Source: JADJTT01 sp049306275 (GTDB taxonomy: Bacteria; Bacteroidota; Bacteroidia; Chitinophagales; Saprospiraceae). Taken from it: a stretch of 64,000 nucleotides of DNA. Below the pieces are notes generated by a model. That model searched no databases. It worked only from the letters and a program-made list of their open reading frames with translations, and was not told where the DNA came from. Positions 28,369 to 36,932 of the stretch are shown here, piece after piece. Numbering within the stretch: the first letter of the stretch is position 1; each line of letters opens with the position of its first letter. The stretch spans positions 24,302-88,301 of the forward strand of contig JBAQQB010000134.1 in the NCBI GenBank assembly GCA_049306275.1. Direction: 5' to 3'. Position numbers and translations under genes: made by a program.

Positions 28369-28436
28369 AAAGTTGATCTCACTTCCCGGGGATGCTGCAT
28401 TTGTGGAGGGGGCCGACCCTGATGTCCCCCCCCAAT

Positions 28437-28694
28437 TCAGTTTTTCGCTTTATCCGCCAAATACCAAAGGAGCATCCCCAGCAGCGGAAGTCCCGCAACA
28501 ATGACGCTCCATAATTCACGGCGCAGCATAAAGCGAAGGACCAGGCTGCCAATCAGGCAAATGACAATGGCTGCGCCAAGCGAAACATTCAGATCTATAC
28601 CGGCGCTCCAACTGCGGCGGAAATCCTTACCCATGAATACCAGCAGGGTGAGGAGGAGGTCGGCGATCCAGAATGTCCAGAAAATAAATATCAT
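28437..28694 (-). CDS. Small membrane protein, 85 aa
   Basis: Three predicted membrane helices cover most of the protein (FIFWTFWIADLLLTLLVFM, then a Gly/Ala/Ile helix around AAIVICLIGSLVL, then LWSVIVAGLPLLGMLLWYL). Short charged loops, RRSW and RRELW, separate them. No family is recognised. Its start codon overlaps the stop codon of the 336-aa membrane protein gene by 4 bp (ATGA), so the two are translationally coupled and may form one complex. It is convergent with the WG-repeat gene, and the 68-bp gap between the two shows no strong hairpin. Confidence 0.7.
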   Translation of the reverse strand: MIFIFWTFWIADLLLTLLVFMGKDFRRSWSAGIDLNVSLGAAIVICLIGSLVLRFMLRRELWSVIVAGLPLLGMLLWYLADKAKN

Positions 28695-29701
28695 AGAGTA
28701 AATATTGGATTTTTTCTTTTTATAAATAACAATAATCCTGCGATCGCTAATGCCAGTAGGCCCTGCTTGCGCAAATATCCGAAATGAGCCTTCAATGCTG
28801 CATTGTAAGCCTCCAAGGACAGAATAACTTGCTTCCCCCTGCCGATTGCGTAGATGTCGGCCGCTTTCAGGCGTATGAGAGGGTGGTCCTTTCGTATGGT
28901 GGCGTAGAAATAATCTCTTTTGCTGGCCAACAGGGTCAGGTTGTCGCTTGGCTCAAGTTGAGGGATTTGGGTAGTCAGGAGTGCGCCGCCTTTGTGATGA
29001 AATTCGATGCCAGGGAATTCCCTGGCGCTCAGGACCAGCCGGATGGGGACCGGTTCTCCATTTTCAATTTCCTGAACAAGAACGGGCTTCTCCGCCAAAA
29101 CCACTTCCAGGCGCTGCAGATCCCGGGGTTCAAGGGGTAGCGCGCCGAGCCTCAGCTGGATATACATCAGGAACAGCAGCGAAACGCCAAATAACAAGCC
29201 CAGCCATCGGAGAATATGCTGTGCTTCTTCTTTGTCCAGCGCGGTTTTTAATTCAGGACTCCATTCAACACCTGCGGTCAGCGCTTGTTGCAGTTCCCGG
29301 TAGTTCCGGTAGTATGAGGCTTGTATTTTCATGTGCTTTCCATTTTTGAATGCAAGCGTAAATCCCTTTCCCTGCCTGAAACGGCCCATTTCGGCGTATC
29401 CCGAAATGCAAGAGATGGAAAATTGCTGTTTTTTCAGGATGCTGCGCGCTTCAATACCGGCGCCGGCTACCCTGATTTTCGGATAAGTGCAGATAGCTGC
29501 CGCCAGGAAGACTAGAGGAAAGAGCCACATCAGGTGAACGGCCAGGGATATGGAAATCTCCTCAAACCCATTCCTACGGAATACTATGGCCATCAATATG
29601 GCACCCGCGAGGATTAGCAAAGGAACCAATATAGCCAGTGAGACATATGTCGGGGAAATTGTTGACCGGAGGGCCAAAGATGAACCGGATGTGGGTTGCA
29701 T
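28691..29701 (-). CDS. Hypothetical membrane protein, 336 aa
   Basis: Four membrane segments are visible: two near the N-terminus (about residues 20-42 and 50-70), one near 165-185 (RWLGLLFGVSLLFLMYIQL) and one near the C-terminus (about 312-330). Between helices 2 and 3 there is a PH-like or bPH2-like beta region (IRVAGAGIEARSIL ... FTLAFKNGKHMKI). Between helices 3 and 4 lies an extracytoplasmic or cytoplasmic alpha/beta domain of about 120 residues. I know no named family for it. It is the first gene of a two-gene minus-strand operon with the 85-aa protein. Confidence 0.7.
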   Translation of the reverse strand: MQPTSGSSLALRSTISPTYVSLAILVPLLILAGAILMAIVFRRNGFEEISISLAVHLMWLFPLVFLAAAICTYPKIRVAGAGIEARSILKKQQFSISCISGYAEMGRFRQGKGFTLAFKNGKHMKIQASYYRNYRELQQALTAGVEWSPELKTALDKEEAQHILRWLGLLFGVSLLFLMYIQLRLGALPLEPRDLQRLEVVLAEKPVLVQEIENGEPVPIRLVLSAREFPGIEFHHKGGALLTTQIPQLEPSDNLTLLASKRDYFYATIRKDHPLIRLKAADIYAIGRGKQVILSLEAYNAALKAHFGYLRKQGLLALAIAGLLLFIKRKNPIFTL

Positions 29702-29807
29702 TGTGGGTTTTTATAAAAAGGCAGCATGTTACTGTAAAATTTGTAAATTTTTCGGTATTTTGTTTATAATAATTTATGAATGAAATAATTTTATAAAAAT
29801 TCTGACC

Positions 29808-30197
29808 ATGCACCCCGCCAACCTTTTCGACCTCAAAAACCTCAGCCTCAAAATCCACTACTCCGACAGCGGCATCGACGGCAAACCACACCTGAGCTAC
29901 CAGAAAGGCAAAGTCCAGCTTAATTTCAGTGGAAGCCAGATTCGTCGCAAGGAAACAGAGATCGGCACGCTGGTCTCCGTCACACTCAAAACCGTGCCCG
30001 ATTTGTACGCCAGGGTATTCAGCCTGCTGCTGCCACGGGTGAATGTGCCGGCTAACAGTTCCGAAGTGGCAGTTACCGTCAAGGCTCTTGAAACCACGGT
30101 CAAGACCAGCATAGGCGGACCGGATCTGGTCAGCGGACAGTTGCAGGCGTATAAAGTGTATTCGCTGGGAGGAGAGGCGCGGAGTGTAGTTTTTTGA
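29808..30197 (+). CDS. Hypothetical protein, 129 aa
   Basis: A small soluble protein with alternating beta strands and no signal peptide (MHPANLFDLKNLSLKIHYSD). The centre is Val/Ala-rich (LLPRVNVPANSSEVAVTVKAL). Codon use is like that of its neighbours and the coding frame is uninterrupted, so it is probably real. No family is recognised. It stands alone between a minus-strand operon and the nuclease gene, with its own gap of more than 100 bp on each side. Confidence 0.6.
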   Translation: MHPANLFDLKNLSLKIHYSDSGIDGKPHLSYQKGKVQLNFSGSQIRRKETEIGTLVSVTLKTVPDLYARVFSLLLPRVNVPANSSEVAVTVKALETTVKTSIGGPDLVSGQLQAYKVYSLGGEARSVVF

Positions 30198-30267
30198 ACC
30201 GCTAAGCCCAAAAAAGGAGAAGTTATGGGAAACAGCCACCTCAGTGATTCTGTTTTAACACTTTTTG

Positions 30268-30298
30268 TTTGAAAAGTCCGCTTTTTCCCGTATCTTTC
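30268..30298 (+). promoter_or_regulatory. Bacteroidota-type promoter of the nuclease gene
   Basis: TTTG at 30268-30271 and TATCTTTC at 30291-30298 are separated by 19 bp, close to the Bacteroidota sigma-ABfr consensus TTTG-N19-21-TAnnTTTG (last base differs). The start codon of the next gene is 20 bp downstream. Confidence 0.65.
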
Positions 30299-30317
30299 GG
30301 TTCAAATCTACCATGAT

Positions 30318-31346
30318 ATGGTTGAAATTGCCAACCCCATCTACGACGTCGTTTTCAAATACCTGATGCGGGACGAGAAAGTGGCCAAACTGCTGCTGTC
30401 GGCTATTATCGGCAAAGAAGTCGTCTCGCTCGAATTCCGGCCCACGGAGCATCACTACCCGTTCCGGGAGGTGCTGGCCGTGCTGCGCATGGATTTCAGC
30501 GCACGCATCCAGGATGCCGAAGGCAACCAGGAATTGGTCATCCTGGAATTGCAAAAAGCCAAAATGGCCAGCGATATTATGCGCTTCCGTCGTTACCTTG
30601 GTGAACAATATTCAAACCGGGAAAATGTAGTGCGCGAGGCGGCGGCAGAATATCCATTTCGCAAGGCGCTCCCAATCCTAAGTATCTATTTCCTGGGGCA
30701 TACGCTCGCGCACGTGAAGGCGCCCGTGGTCAGGGTCAACCGGGCCTACATCGATGCCGCCACCGGCGAGCAAATTCAGGAAAAAGAGGAATTTATCGAA
30801 AGCCTCACCCACGATAGCATCATCATCCAGATACCTTACCTCCAAGGCCGCCGCCGCAACGAGCTGGAAAAACTGCTTGCCCTGTTCGACCAGTCCGCCG
30901 CCACCTACGACCCCCACTTCCTGATCGTGAACGAGGACGAACTGCCTGAGCGCTACCGCCCCCTGCTGCGCCGGCTTCAAAAAGCCGTGGCCGACCCAGT
31001 CGTCAGGGAAACCATGGACGGGGAAGACGATATCATCGAGGAACTGAAGGATTATCAAAGACTGATCTCGTCCAAAGAAGGTATCATCCGGGCGAAGGAA
31101 CAACTGATCGAAGAGAAGGAGAATACGATCGAAGAGAAAGAGCAGTTAATAGGGGCAATAGAACAGGTGATCGAAGAGAAGGAGAAATTAATAGGGGAGA
31201 AGGAGAAGACAATCGAAGAAACCCGCACCAGGCTTGAACGCGCCGTGCTGAAATCACATGCAGCGGGCAATGGTGTAGAAGCCCTGGCTAGCATTTTTGA
31301 ATTGACTGAAGCGGAAGTGGCAGAAATACTGAAAAGCGCCACGTGA
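30318..31346 (+). CDS. PD-(D/E)XK nuclease-family protein (Rpn/transposase-like) with coiled coil
   Basis: The N-terminus (IYDVVFKYLMRDEKVAKLLL) and the following DFSARI (Asp near residue 58) and ELVILELQKAK (Glu and Gln near 76-78) are the standard marks of the Rpn / PDDEXK_2 nuclease family. These proteins are often annotated as transposases; their family includes RecA-independent recombination nucleases, and Bacteroidota genomes carry many copies. Residues about 250-315 form seven near-exact heptads of the KEQLIEE type, a coiled coil for self-association. No inverted repeats of an insertion element border the gene. It has its own promoter 20 bp upstream. Not recognised as part of the conflict module. 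Confidence 0.8.
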   Translation: MVEIANPIYDVVFKYLMRDEKVAKLLLSAIIGKEVVSLEFRPTEHHYPFREVLAVLRMDFSARIQDAEGNQELVILELQKAKMASDIMRFRRYLGEQYSNRENVVREAAAEYPFRKALPILSIYFLGHTLAHVKAPVVRVNRAYIDAATGEQIQEKEEFIESLTHDSIIIQIPYLQGRRRNELEKLLALFDQSAATYDPHFLIVNEDELPERYRPLLRRLQKAVADPVVRETMDGEDDIIEELKDYQRLISSKEGIIRAKEQLIEEKENTIEEKEQLIGAIEQVIEEKEKLIGEKEKTIEETRTRLERAVLKSHAAGNGVEALASIFELTEAEVAEILKSAT

Positions 31347-31402
31347 AAAAAAAGGGGGTAACAAAATCCCACCCCAACGGATAGGGGAGAAAACCTTCTA
31401 TC

Positions 31403-32926
31403 ATGAAACCCCTCATCGTTTTCTCCCTCCTCATGCTGGCCTTGGGCCACATTTCTCTCTTCGCCCAGGACCTTAGCCTCGAACTCTCTTTGGACAATTA
31501 CCGGCTGCTCGATGCCGAACCGGCCGGTAACGACGCCTTTTTCCTGCTCTGCGAAAAAAAGTCGGCGGCCGATTTGATGGTCAGAAACCTGGCCAAAGAA
31601 AAAGCCATTTTCAAATTCGACGCAAACCTTCAACAGGTATGGCCAGAACCACTGACCCTGAAAGGGATCACCGGTTACGACGCTACCGTCTTCTCCTACT
31701 CCGACTCCGCCGGACAACACTCAGCCGATTATTTCTTTGGCAGCGGACAATTCGTTCAGGTGCGCAAGGATGGCTCCGTTCACGAAAAGGAAACCGGCAT
31801 TCCCAAAAAGGAAGCCAACAAAACGGCTGCGGCTTTCGTCGATGGCAATGGCCTCAATATCCTGACCATCACGGGCGACGAAACCTTTCCCACCGGCTCG
31901 ATGAACTGGTACACCTTCTCACACAGCGACCTCTCCCTGACTAAACGCCCTATCTCCCTGCCCCTTCCCCCCGCTGTTGACGAAGACAATGAATCGGGTT
32001 GGCGCCTCAATCAGGTGACTGACGAGGGCCTCTTCTTTTACTACGTTTCCTACAAAAACGAAGTGAAAGACCTCAGCCGGACGATCCTCGCCTGCCACGT
32101 CATTGCCGTGGGTCGTGATGGAAGAGCAGGGAAAATCGTCACCATTGACCCCGCCCTTGACAAATACAAGGCGCTTCCCTGCTCTTTCAGACAGGATTAT
32201 GCTCCAAACCTCCAGGTCTTCGCGCCTGAAACCTGGCAAACAGATACTTATTCCTCGCCGAGCAGCGGCGTTTCAGGTATCATCTACATTCCTACAGATA
32301 ACTCCTTCATGGGGGTAAAAGTGGATGGAAACGCCGGACGGATATACACCGTAGCCGCCTTGAACGAGCAGGTGGAAGTGCACAAAAAACACGGCCGCGT
32401 AGAATCTGACGGCAGGGGATGGGCACTCCCTGTGAAATCCCTCCTGCTCACGATCTCCGACCTGCAAGGACAGAAAATAGCCACCGCAACGCTCTCCCAT
32501 ACCCCCTCCAAATTGGCGCCCACCGATAACTACGGCTACCAGGCAAGCCAAATCGAGCTCATCCCGCTGCCGGGCGATGAAGGCGTGATCTGCAAATTTG
32601 TGAATAACGGCAAAATCGTGGTTTGGGTGGTGAGCCCGGAGGGAGAAGTTAGGAAGGAATTCAAAACCAGACCTTATTCTCTCAAAATGGGGATGGTGAA
32701 AACTTACCACGATATTTTCTCCGTAAATGGGTACGAAACGCTGGAGGACCTGGAAACAAGCCCTTATCTCGCGAGGGAAACCTCCGCCATGGCAAAATTC
32801 TTTGAAGGCCTGGACGATAAGACAAAATGGCAATCCTTCTACCTCCACTGCAAGATGCGCGACCTGCTGTTCGTACCGGAGGCTGCCGGCAACAAGCTGA
32901 TGATCTATTCTTTTATCAAAAACTAA
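31403..32926 (+). CDS. Secreted hypothetical protein, 507 aa
   Basis: Signal peptide MKPLIVFSLLMLALGHISLFAQ. The mature part is beta-rich with repeating short strands, polar loops and an even spread of aromatic residues (for example GITGYDATVFSYSDSAG and MNWYTFSHSDLSL), which resembles a beta-propeller. No family is recognised, and there is no type IX sorting domain. The next gene starts 8 bp downstream and encodes an outer-membrane barrel, so the two are probably co-expressed. This protein may be its periplasmic partner (inference). Confidence 0.75.
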   Translation: MKPLIVFSLLMLALGHISLFAQDLSLELSLDNYRLLDAEPAGNDAFFLLCEKKSAADLMVRNLAKEKAIFKFDANLQQVWPEPLTLKGITGYDATVFSYSDSAGQHSADYFFGSGQFVQVRKDGSVHEKETGIPKKEANKTAAAFVDGNGLNILTITGDETFPTGSMNWYTFSHSDLSLTKRPISLPLPPAVDEDNESGWRLNQVTDEGLFFYYVSYKNEVKDLSRTILACHVIAVGRDGRAGKIVTIDPALDKYKALPCSFRQDYAPNLQVFAPETWQTDTYSSPSSGVSGIIYIPTDNSFMGVKVDGNAGRIYTVAALNEQVEVHKKHGRVESDGRGWALPVKSLLLTISDLQGQKIATATLSHTPSKLAPTDNYGYQASQIELIPLPGDEGVICKFVNNGKIVVWVVSPEGEVRKEFKTRPYSLKMGMVKTYHDIFSVNGYETLEDLETSPYLARETSAMAKFFEGLDDKTKWQSFYLHCKMRDLLFVPEAAGNKLMIYSFIKN

Positions 32927-32933
32927 ATTCCAC

Positions 32934-33560
32934 ATGAGACTGATCCTTCTGATCGCCGTCGTCCTGTTCTCAGGATACGGCCAGGCTTCCGCGCAGATTT
33001 TCGTCCGCGCGCTTCACTACCGCCCCTCCGGCGAATTTGGCTTCGTGATGAAGCCCCTTGTTTCGGCAGAAATAGGCTGGCAAAACCGCTTCAGCAAACG
33101 CTCGACAAAGCGCTTTAGGTCGGGGTTTTCCGTTCAGGTCCTCAACATGCAGCCTCGTATGGAGGTGTTTCCCACCGTGAGCACCATCAGCGACGGCAAC
33201 GGGTTCAGGGTACTTCCCGGAGGGCAGATATTCCACCGCTATTTCATCGGCCAACTCAACGGTGGACTCGACTATGCCTTTGTGCACAAAAAAGACCTCA
33301 ATATCTATACAGGTCTGGATGTGACGGTCGGGGGCGCAAACGTGGCATACACCTCTTACGCTCCCACTGTGATCCATGAGGATTACGACGGCGGGGGCTA
33401 CCTCGGCGGCTTGCGTGCAAGGCTCGGCATTGAATATACCCTTAGCGATCATTTCAGCGCATTCGCCAATGCCCACCGGAGCTTCTTTTTGCTATCGGAT
33501 CCTTTGTCGCTCCCCTGGGCCTGGGATTTCGGCCTCGGCCTCCGGTATTCATTGGAGTAA
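32934..33560 (+). CDS. Outer-membrane beta-barrel protein, 208 aa
   Basis: Signal peptide MRLILLIAVVLFSGYGQASAQ. The mature part shows alternating hydrophobic residues typical of an eight-stranded barrel, with the strand-turn pattern seen in IYTGLDVTVGGANVAYTSY and LRARLGIEYTLSDHFSAFA. It ends WDFGLGLRYSLE, close to the C-terminal aromatic strand common in outer-membrane proteins. Length fits a small porin-like or OmpA-barrel protein. It is 8 bp after the secreted 507-aa gene and 41 bp before a lipoprotein gene. Confidence 0.75.
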   Translation: MRLILLIAVVLFSGYGQASAQIFVRALHYRPSGEFGFVMKPLVSAEIGWQNRFSKRSTKRFRSGFSVQVLNMQPRMEVFPTVSTISDGNGFRVLPGGQIFHRYFIGQLNGGLDYAFVHKKDLNIYTGLDVTVGGANVAYTSYAPTVIHEDYDGGGYLGGLRARLGIEYTLSDHFSAFANAHRSFFLLSDPLSLPWAWDFGLGLRYSLE

Positions 33561-33595
33561 CTCAACCTCCTCAACTTCCTAAACCTCTTCAACTT
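33561..33595. repeat. Short CTCAAC-type intergenic tandem repeat
   Basis: Degenerate copies of a CTCAACCTC/CTCAACTTC unit begin one base after the stop codon of the barrel gene and run to the T-tract before the lipoprotein start. Similar short repeats with other units occur at many gene ends later in the window. Confidence 0.55.
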
Positions 33596-33601
33596 TTTTT
33601 T

Positions 33602-34378
33602 ATGAAAACCCCCACATTTCTCCTGCTACTTCTCCTGGCAACGACTTCCTGCCAGAAGGTCTACCGCGACATCAACGACTATTTTCCGAAAATAACGACC
33701 ATTTCTGCCACCGTGCAGTCCGACGGCACGGTGTTGGTGGAAGGGACGGTCGAAGATGAAGGCGCCGATGCCCTCCGCTACCTCGGCTTCTGTTGCAGCG
33801 CCAATCCCGAACCACAGATGCTCGACCGGCAGGTCCTTGCCGAATTCGACGGCGTTCATTTCACGGCGGTGTACGAAGGCGGCTTCGATCCGGACTCGGT
33901 CTATTACTTCAGGTCCTGGGCGGCCAACGGTTATGGCTGGTCTTATGGAAATACCGTTTCTGCTGAAAATATTATTGGCACTGCCATCACGCCGCCATGC
34001 ACGCTTGCCGGCAACAGCCTCGACCTGGGCATCGGCCAGGGCACGGACCAGTTTTTCCAGATCGGGCCTCCCTACACAGTTCCCGGTGGCTGGGCCTTTG
34101 CTGCAGCTACCTTCTCCGGGCCTACCATCGAGTTCCGTTTTCCTGAATTGATGACCACCAAAATCTACCAAACCGTCGGACATACCTCGCCTGGGCCGGG
34201 AGAGGTGTTTGTCAGCTTTTACTCGGGCTTCATCAGCGGCTCCCTGAATCCGGGAAGCGAGGTGTACGTGAAGCGGCTCAATGGCGAGGACCTTTTTGAG
34301 GTGGTGATTTGCGATGGGGAGTGGGAGTATAATAGTAGCCCATTTTATCTGAATGCCAAACTTTTAGTTAATTTTTAA
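33602..34378 (+). CDS. Lipoprotein, 258 aa
   Basis: MKTPTFLLLLLLATTSC is a lipoprotein signal with Cys at residue 17, so the mature protein is lipidated at the membrane. Residues 30-120 look like an Ig- or fibronectin-like beta sandwich (ISATVQSDGTVLVEGTVEDE, then YYFRSWAANGYGWSYGN, the pattern of many Bacteroidota secreted proteins). The remaining 130 residues are a separate beta domain. No family is recognised. It is the third gene of the unit with the 507-aa secreted protein and the barrel. Confidence 0.75.
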   Translation: MKTPTFLLLLLLATTSCQKVYRDINDYFPKITTISATVQSDGTVLVEGTVEDEGADALRYLGFCCSANPEPQMLDRQVLAEFDGVHFTAVYEGGFDPDSVYYFRSWAANGYGWSYGNTVSAENIIGTAITPPCTLAGNSLDLGIGQGTDQFFQIGPPYTVPGGWAFAAATFSGPTIEFRFPELMTTKIYQTVGHTSPGPGEVFVSFYSGFISGSLNPGSEVYVKRLNGEDLFEVVICDGEWEYNSSPFYLNAKLLVNF

Positions 34379-34384
34379 TAGTTG

Positions 34385-34413
34385 TTTGAAATCAGGTTTT
34401 TTGTATATCTTTA
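34385..34413 (+). promoter_or_regulatory. Candidate promoter upstream of the LamG gene
   Basis: TTTG at 34385-34388 and TATCTTTA at 34406-34413 with a 17-bp spacer, slightly short of the Bacteroidota consensus spacing. About 170 bp of leader lie before the next gene. The leader contains a pyrimidine tract of TTTTC repeats at about 34485-34514, which could be a slippage-prone site. Confidence 0.4.
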
Positions 34414-34580
34414 TTGACCAAATAAAGTCAATGCATCAAAAAACCCATTTCCTGCCTTCCCCCCGGGTGGATGACTCTCCATTCCTGTTTTTCTTTTCTT
34501 TTCTTTTCTTCTTCGAATCATACTGCCTTTGGCGGAAGGGTGGGGCGGCTGTCTATTCCCAATTTTAAAAATCAAATGTT

Positions 34581-36920
34581 ATGAAAAAAAAATTCACCCA
34601 TTTACTCGCTGCAGCGTTTTTGGCCTGGTGGGCTGTATCATTACCGGGCCAAAACGTTGCGCTCGACTTCGACGGCGCTAACGACTATATTTCGTTGAGT
34701 CCCATCGCCGGCTGGGCGCCCAATTCGGATTTTACCTTCGAGGCCTGGTTCACCGTCTCGCCTGATGGTCTGGCCTGTTCCGGAAATTTCAGGCGTTTGT
34801 TTTCCCTGTTCAACCCCGACAGGTTTGAGGTGGGCCAATGCGGAGGTGAGCTTTACCTTTTCTGGACTGATCCGCTCTCCAATGCGCATTTCAATATTCA
34901 GACCCCCGCCGTGAACATCCTTGACGGCGCCTGGCACTGTATCGGCGTGGTACGCAGCGGACCGTTGGTAGACATCTACCTCGACGGAGGACTGGTCTAT
35001 TCGGTTTCAACCGTCGGCACGATCAACTTCTCACTGTTCCGTGTCGGGCATTGGGGAGGAGGACCTACGCCTACGCAAGATTGGCTGGGCGGTATCGACG
35101 AGGTAAAACTTTGGAATGTCGCCCTGCCCGCCTCCCATCTGATGGTTTGCAGCAATTGTCCGCCACCACCCCCCATCCCCGGGCAGTCGCCCATTGTTCA
35201 TTGGCCCTTGGATGATGGCATACCAGGGCAGCCCAACACGGTCACTACGGTGGCCGATGTATCGGGTTTCGGCAATTCCGGTGTATTAAACCCTCCGGGC
35301 TCCGGGGGGCACGACCTTACGGACCCAGGAGGGAATTTTATTCCTGGCGTGCCGATCGTTTTGCCTTCCTATCACGACCTTTCGGTGTTTATCTCCGACC
35401 CGGTACAAATGGTAGGGATTCCCTGGGTGTGCGACGGGGCTTCCGTACATTTTTCACTGGTCGATCCCAATTTCAATATCCCGCAGCCCGGCGCCGGGGT
35501 GACTGTCGATTGGTATTATTCAGACAACCAGGGGCCGTGGATCTTAATCCCATCGCTCAACGGCTTTCAATTCGGCGTACCCACCAACGTGGCTACATCG
35601 ATCAATTGCCCCGGCACTACGGGCTATGTGGATCGCGAGTATAGGGCCATCATCACGGTGACCAATGCCAACGGGACCTGCGTGTACACCACCCAGCCAG
35701 GTGGGTTGCGCATCTATTGCGAGATCACCCAGTTGAACTTGCAGGTGACGCCCCCGGGGCCCTTTTGTGAAGGCGATCAGGTTAGCTTCAATGTGTCGGT
35801 GACAACCAACCTGCCGAACCCTGCCCCGACAAATGACGTGCACATCGACTGGTGCATCAGCACGGATGGAGGGCTGACCTGGACAGTATTGAGCCAGTAT
35901 TACGACCAACCCGGTTTTACCTACCCGACGATTACGGTGGGCCAGAAGGATATTTGCTTTAAAGCCCTCGTTACCAATCTGGGCTGCCCTTCAAAAACCG
36001 GACAGGTTTGCATTAAAGTCGACCCCAACCCGGTATGCGGCAACATCATCGGCTGGCCTACGCCCGCCAATCTGACGCTGGTGGGCACGTCGCCCTGGTT
36101 GATGTATGAAATCTGCCCTGAAAACGATGCCACCGTGGGTATGGATCCTTCCGGACCGCCCTTCCAGCACTGCAACCCGCAGTGGCAGTATTCGTTCGGC
36201 GATCTGCTCAACCCGAACAACCCGGCGCTCTGGACCTGGGTGAACCTGGGCTTCTCTAACTCGCTTCAAAACACCAACATTCTGCCCACTTCCCAATGGG
36301 GATCGAACACCTCCATCTTCTACCGCATCGCTTGCATGCCGCTTTCCACACCCTCGGCGTGCGACCCCTGCTACAGTAACATCGTGGAAATCAAGCTGAA
36401 AACCCCGCCGCCCGTGCCTACTATTGTCGCCGTTCCGCCTAATCAGACCATCTGCCACGGGGATATCGTCACATTATATGCATCAAACGACCCTGGAACG
36501 CAGACAACCTGGTACTGCAATGGTGAAGCAGTAGCGACAGGCCCCATCCTGCCTGTCTCCAACCAGGCCTGTTATTGGACGGAAGTGACCGACGGTTGTT
36601 ACACCCTTAAGTCAGACACTTTTTGCCTGAAGATTTGCGCTGCGGTGGCCATCATTTCATGTCCCATCGTCAACCCCTGCATCATCCCCAATCTTCCCAT
36701 TACCCTGAGCGGATTGGACTCCTACTCGGTGAACTGCGGTCCGATTTTGCAGTACCAATGGGAGGTCGAATACTTTCCCAACGGCCCGATCTATTTCTTC
36801 AATACGCCGACCATCACCTTCACGCCCCCCGCTACCGGTGCAATTGTCACCCTGACGGTGATCGACTCCAACGGGTGTTTCCATTCAGTTCAATCCTTCT
36901 TTAAACCTTGCCAACCATAA
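34581..36920 (+). CDS. Secreted LamG-domain protein, 779 aa
   Basis: Signal peptide (MKKKFTHLLAAAFLAWWAVS ending near Gly-Gln). Residues 26-205 form a LamG/concanavalin-A-like lectin domain: ALDFDGANDYISLS, FTFEAWFTV, DGAWHCIGVVRSG and WLGGIDEVKLWN, which is the classic pattern. The rest is a series of Ig/PKD-like beta domains rich in Cys pairs (FCEGDQVSFNVSV, FCLKICAAVAI, HGDIVTLYASND). The C-terminus ends in an SPxxG-free tail, FKPCQP, with no type IX sorting domain, so its path out of the cell, if any, is unclear; it may be held by a partner. Its LamG domain resembles the one in the protein encoded at 41,267. Confidence 0.8.
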   Translation: MKKKFTHLLAAAFLAWWAVSLPGQNVALDFDGANDYISLSPIAGWAPNSDFTFEAWFTVSPDGLACSGNFRRLFSLFNPDRFEVGQCGGELYLFWTDPLSNAHFNIQTPAVNILDGAWHCIGVVRSGPLVDIYLDGGLVYSVSTVGTINFSLFRVGHWGGGPTPTQDWLGGIDEVKLWNVALPASHLMVCSNCPPPPPIPGQSPIVHWPLDDGIPGQPNTVTTVADVSGFGNSGVLNPPGSGGHDLTDPGGNFIPGVPIVLPSYHDLSVFISDPVQMVGIPWVCDGASVHFSLVDPNFNIPQPGAGVTVDWYYSDNQGPWILIPSLNGFQFGVPTNVATSINCPGTTGYVDREYRAIITVTNANGTCVYTTQPGGLRIYCEITQLNLQVTPPGPFCEGDQVSFNVSVTTNLPNPAPTNDVHIDWCISTDGGLTWTVLSQYYDQPGFTYPTITVGQKDICFKALVTNLGCPSKTGQVCIKVDPNPVCGNIIGWPTPANLTLVGTSPWLMYEICPENDATVGMDPSGPPFQHCNPQWQYSFGDLLNPNNPALWTWVNLGFSNSLQNTNILPTSQWGSNTSIFYRIACMPLSTPSACDPCYSNIVEIKLKTPPPVPTIVAVPPNQTICHGDIVTLYASNDPGTQTTWYCNGEAVATGPILPVSNQACYWTEVTDGCYTLKSDTFCLKICAAVAIISCPIVNPCIIPNLPITLSGLDSYSVNCGPILQYQWEVEYFPNGPIYFFNTPTITFTPPATGAIVTLTVIDSNGCFHSVQSFFKPCQP

Positions 36921-36932
36921 AACCATCTGTTT

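Noticed and set aside
30318..31346. Insertion sequence around the PD-(D/E)XK protein
   Set aside because: No terminal inverted repeats or target duplications were seen at the gene borders; the family is often a stand-alone gene.
34386..34568. 60-aa open frame before the LamG gene
   Set aside because: It consists of the leader and a TTTTC pyrimidine tract, has no coding character, and overlaps the likely promoter.
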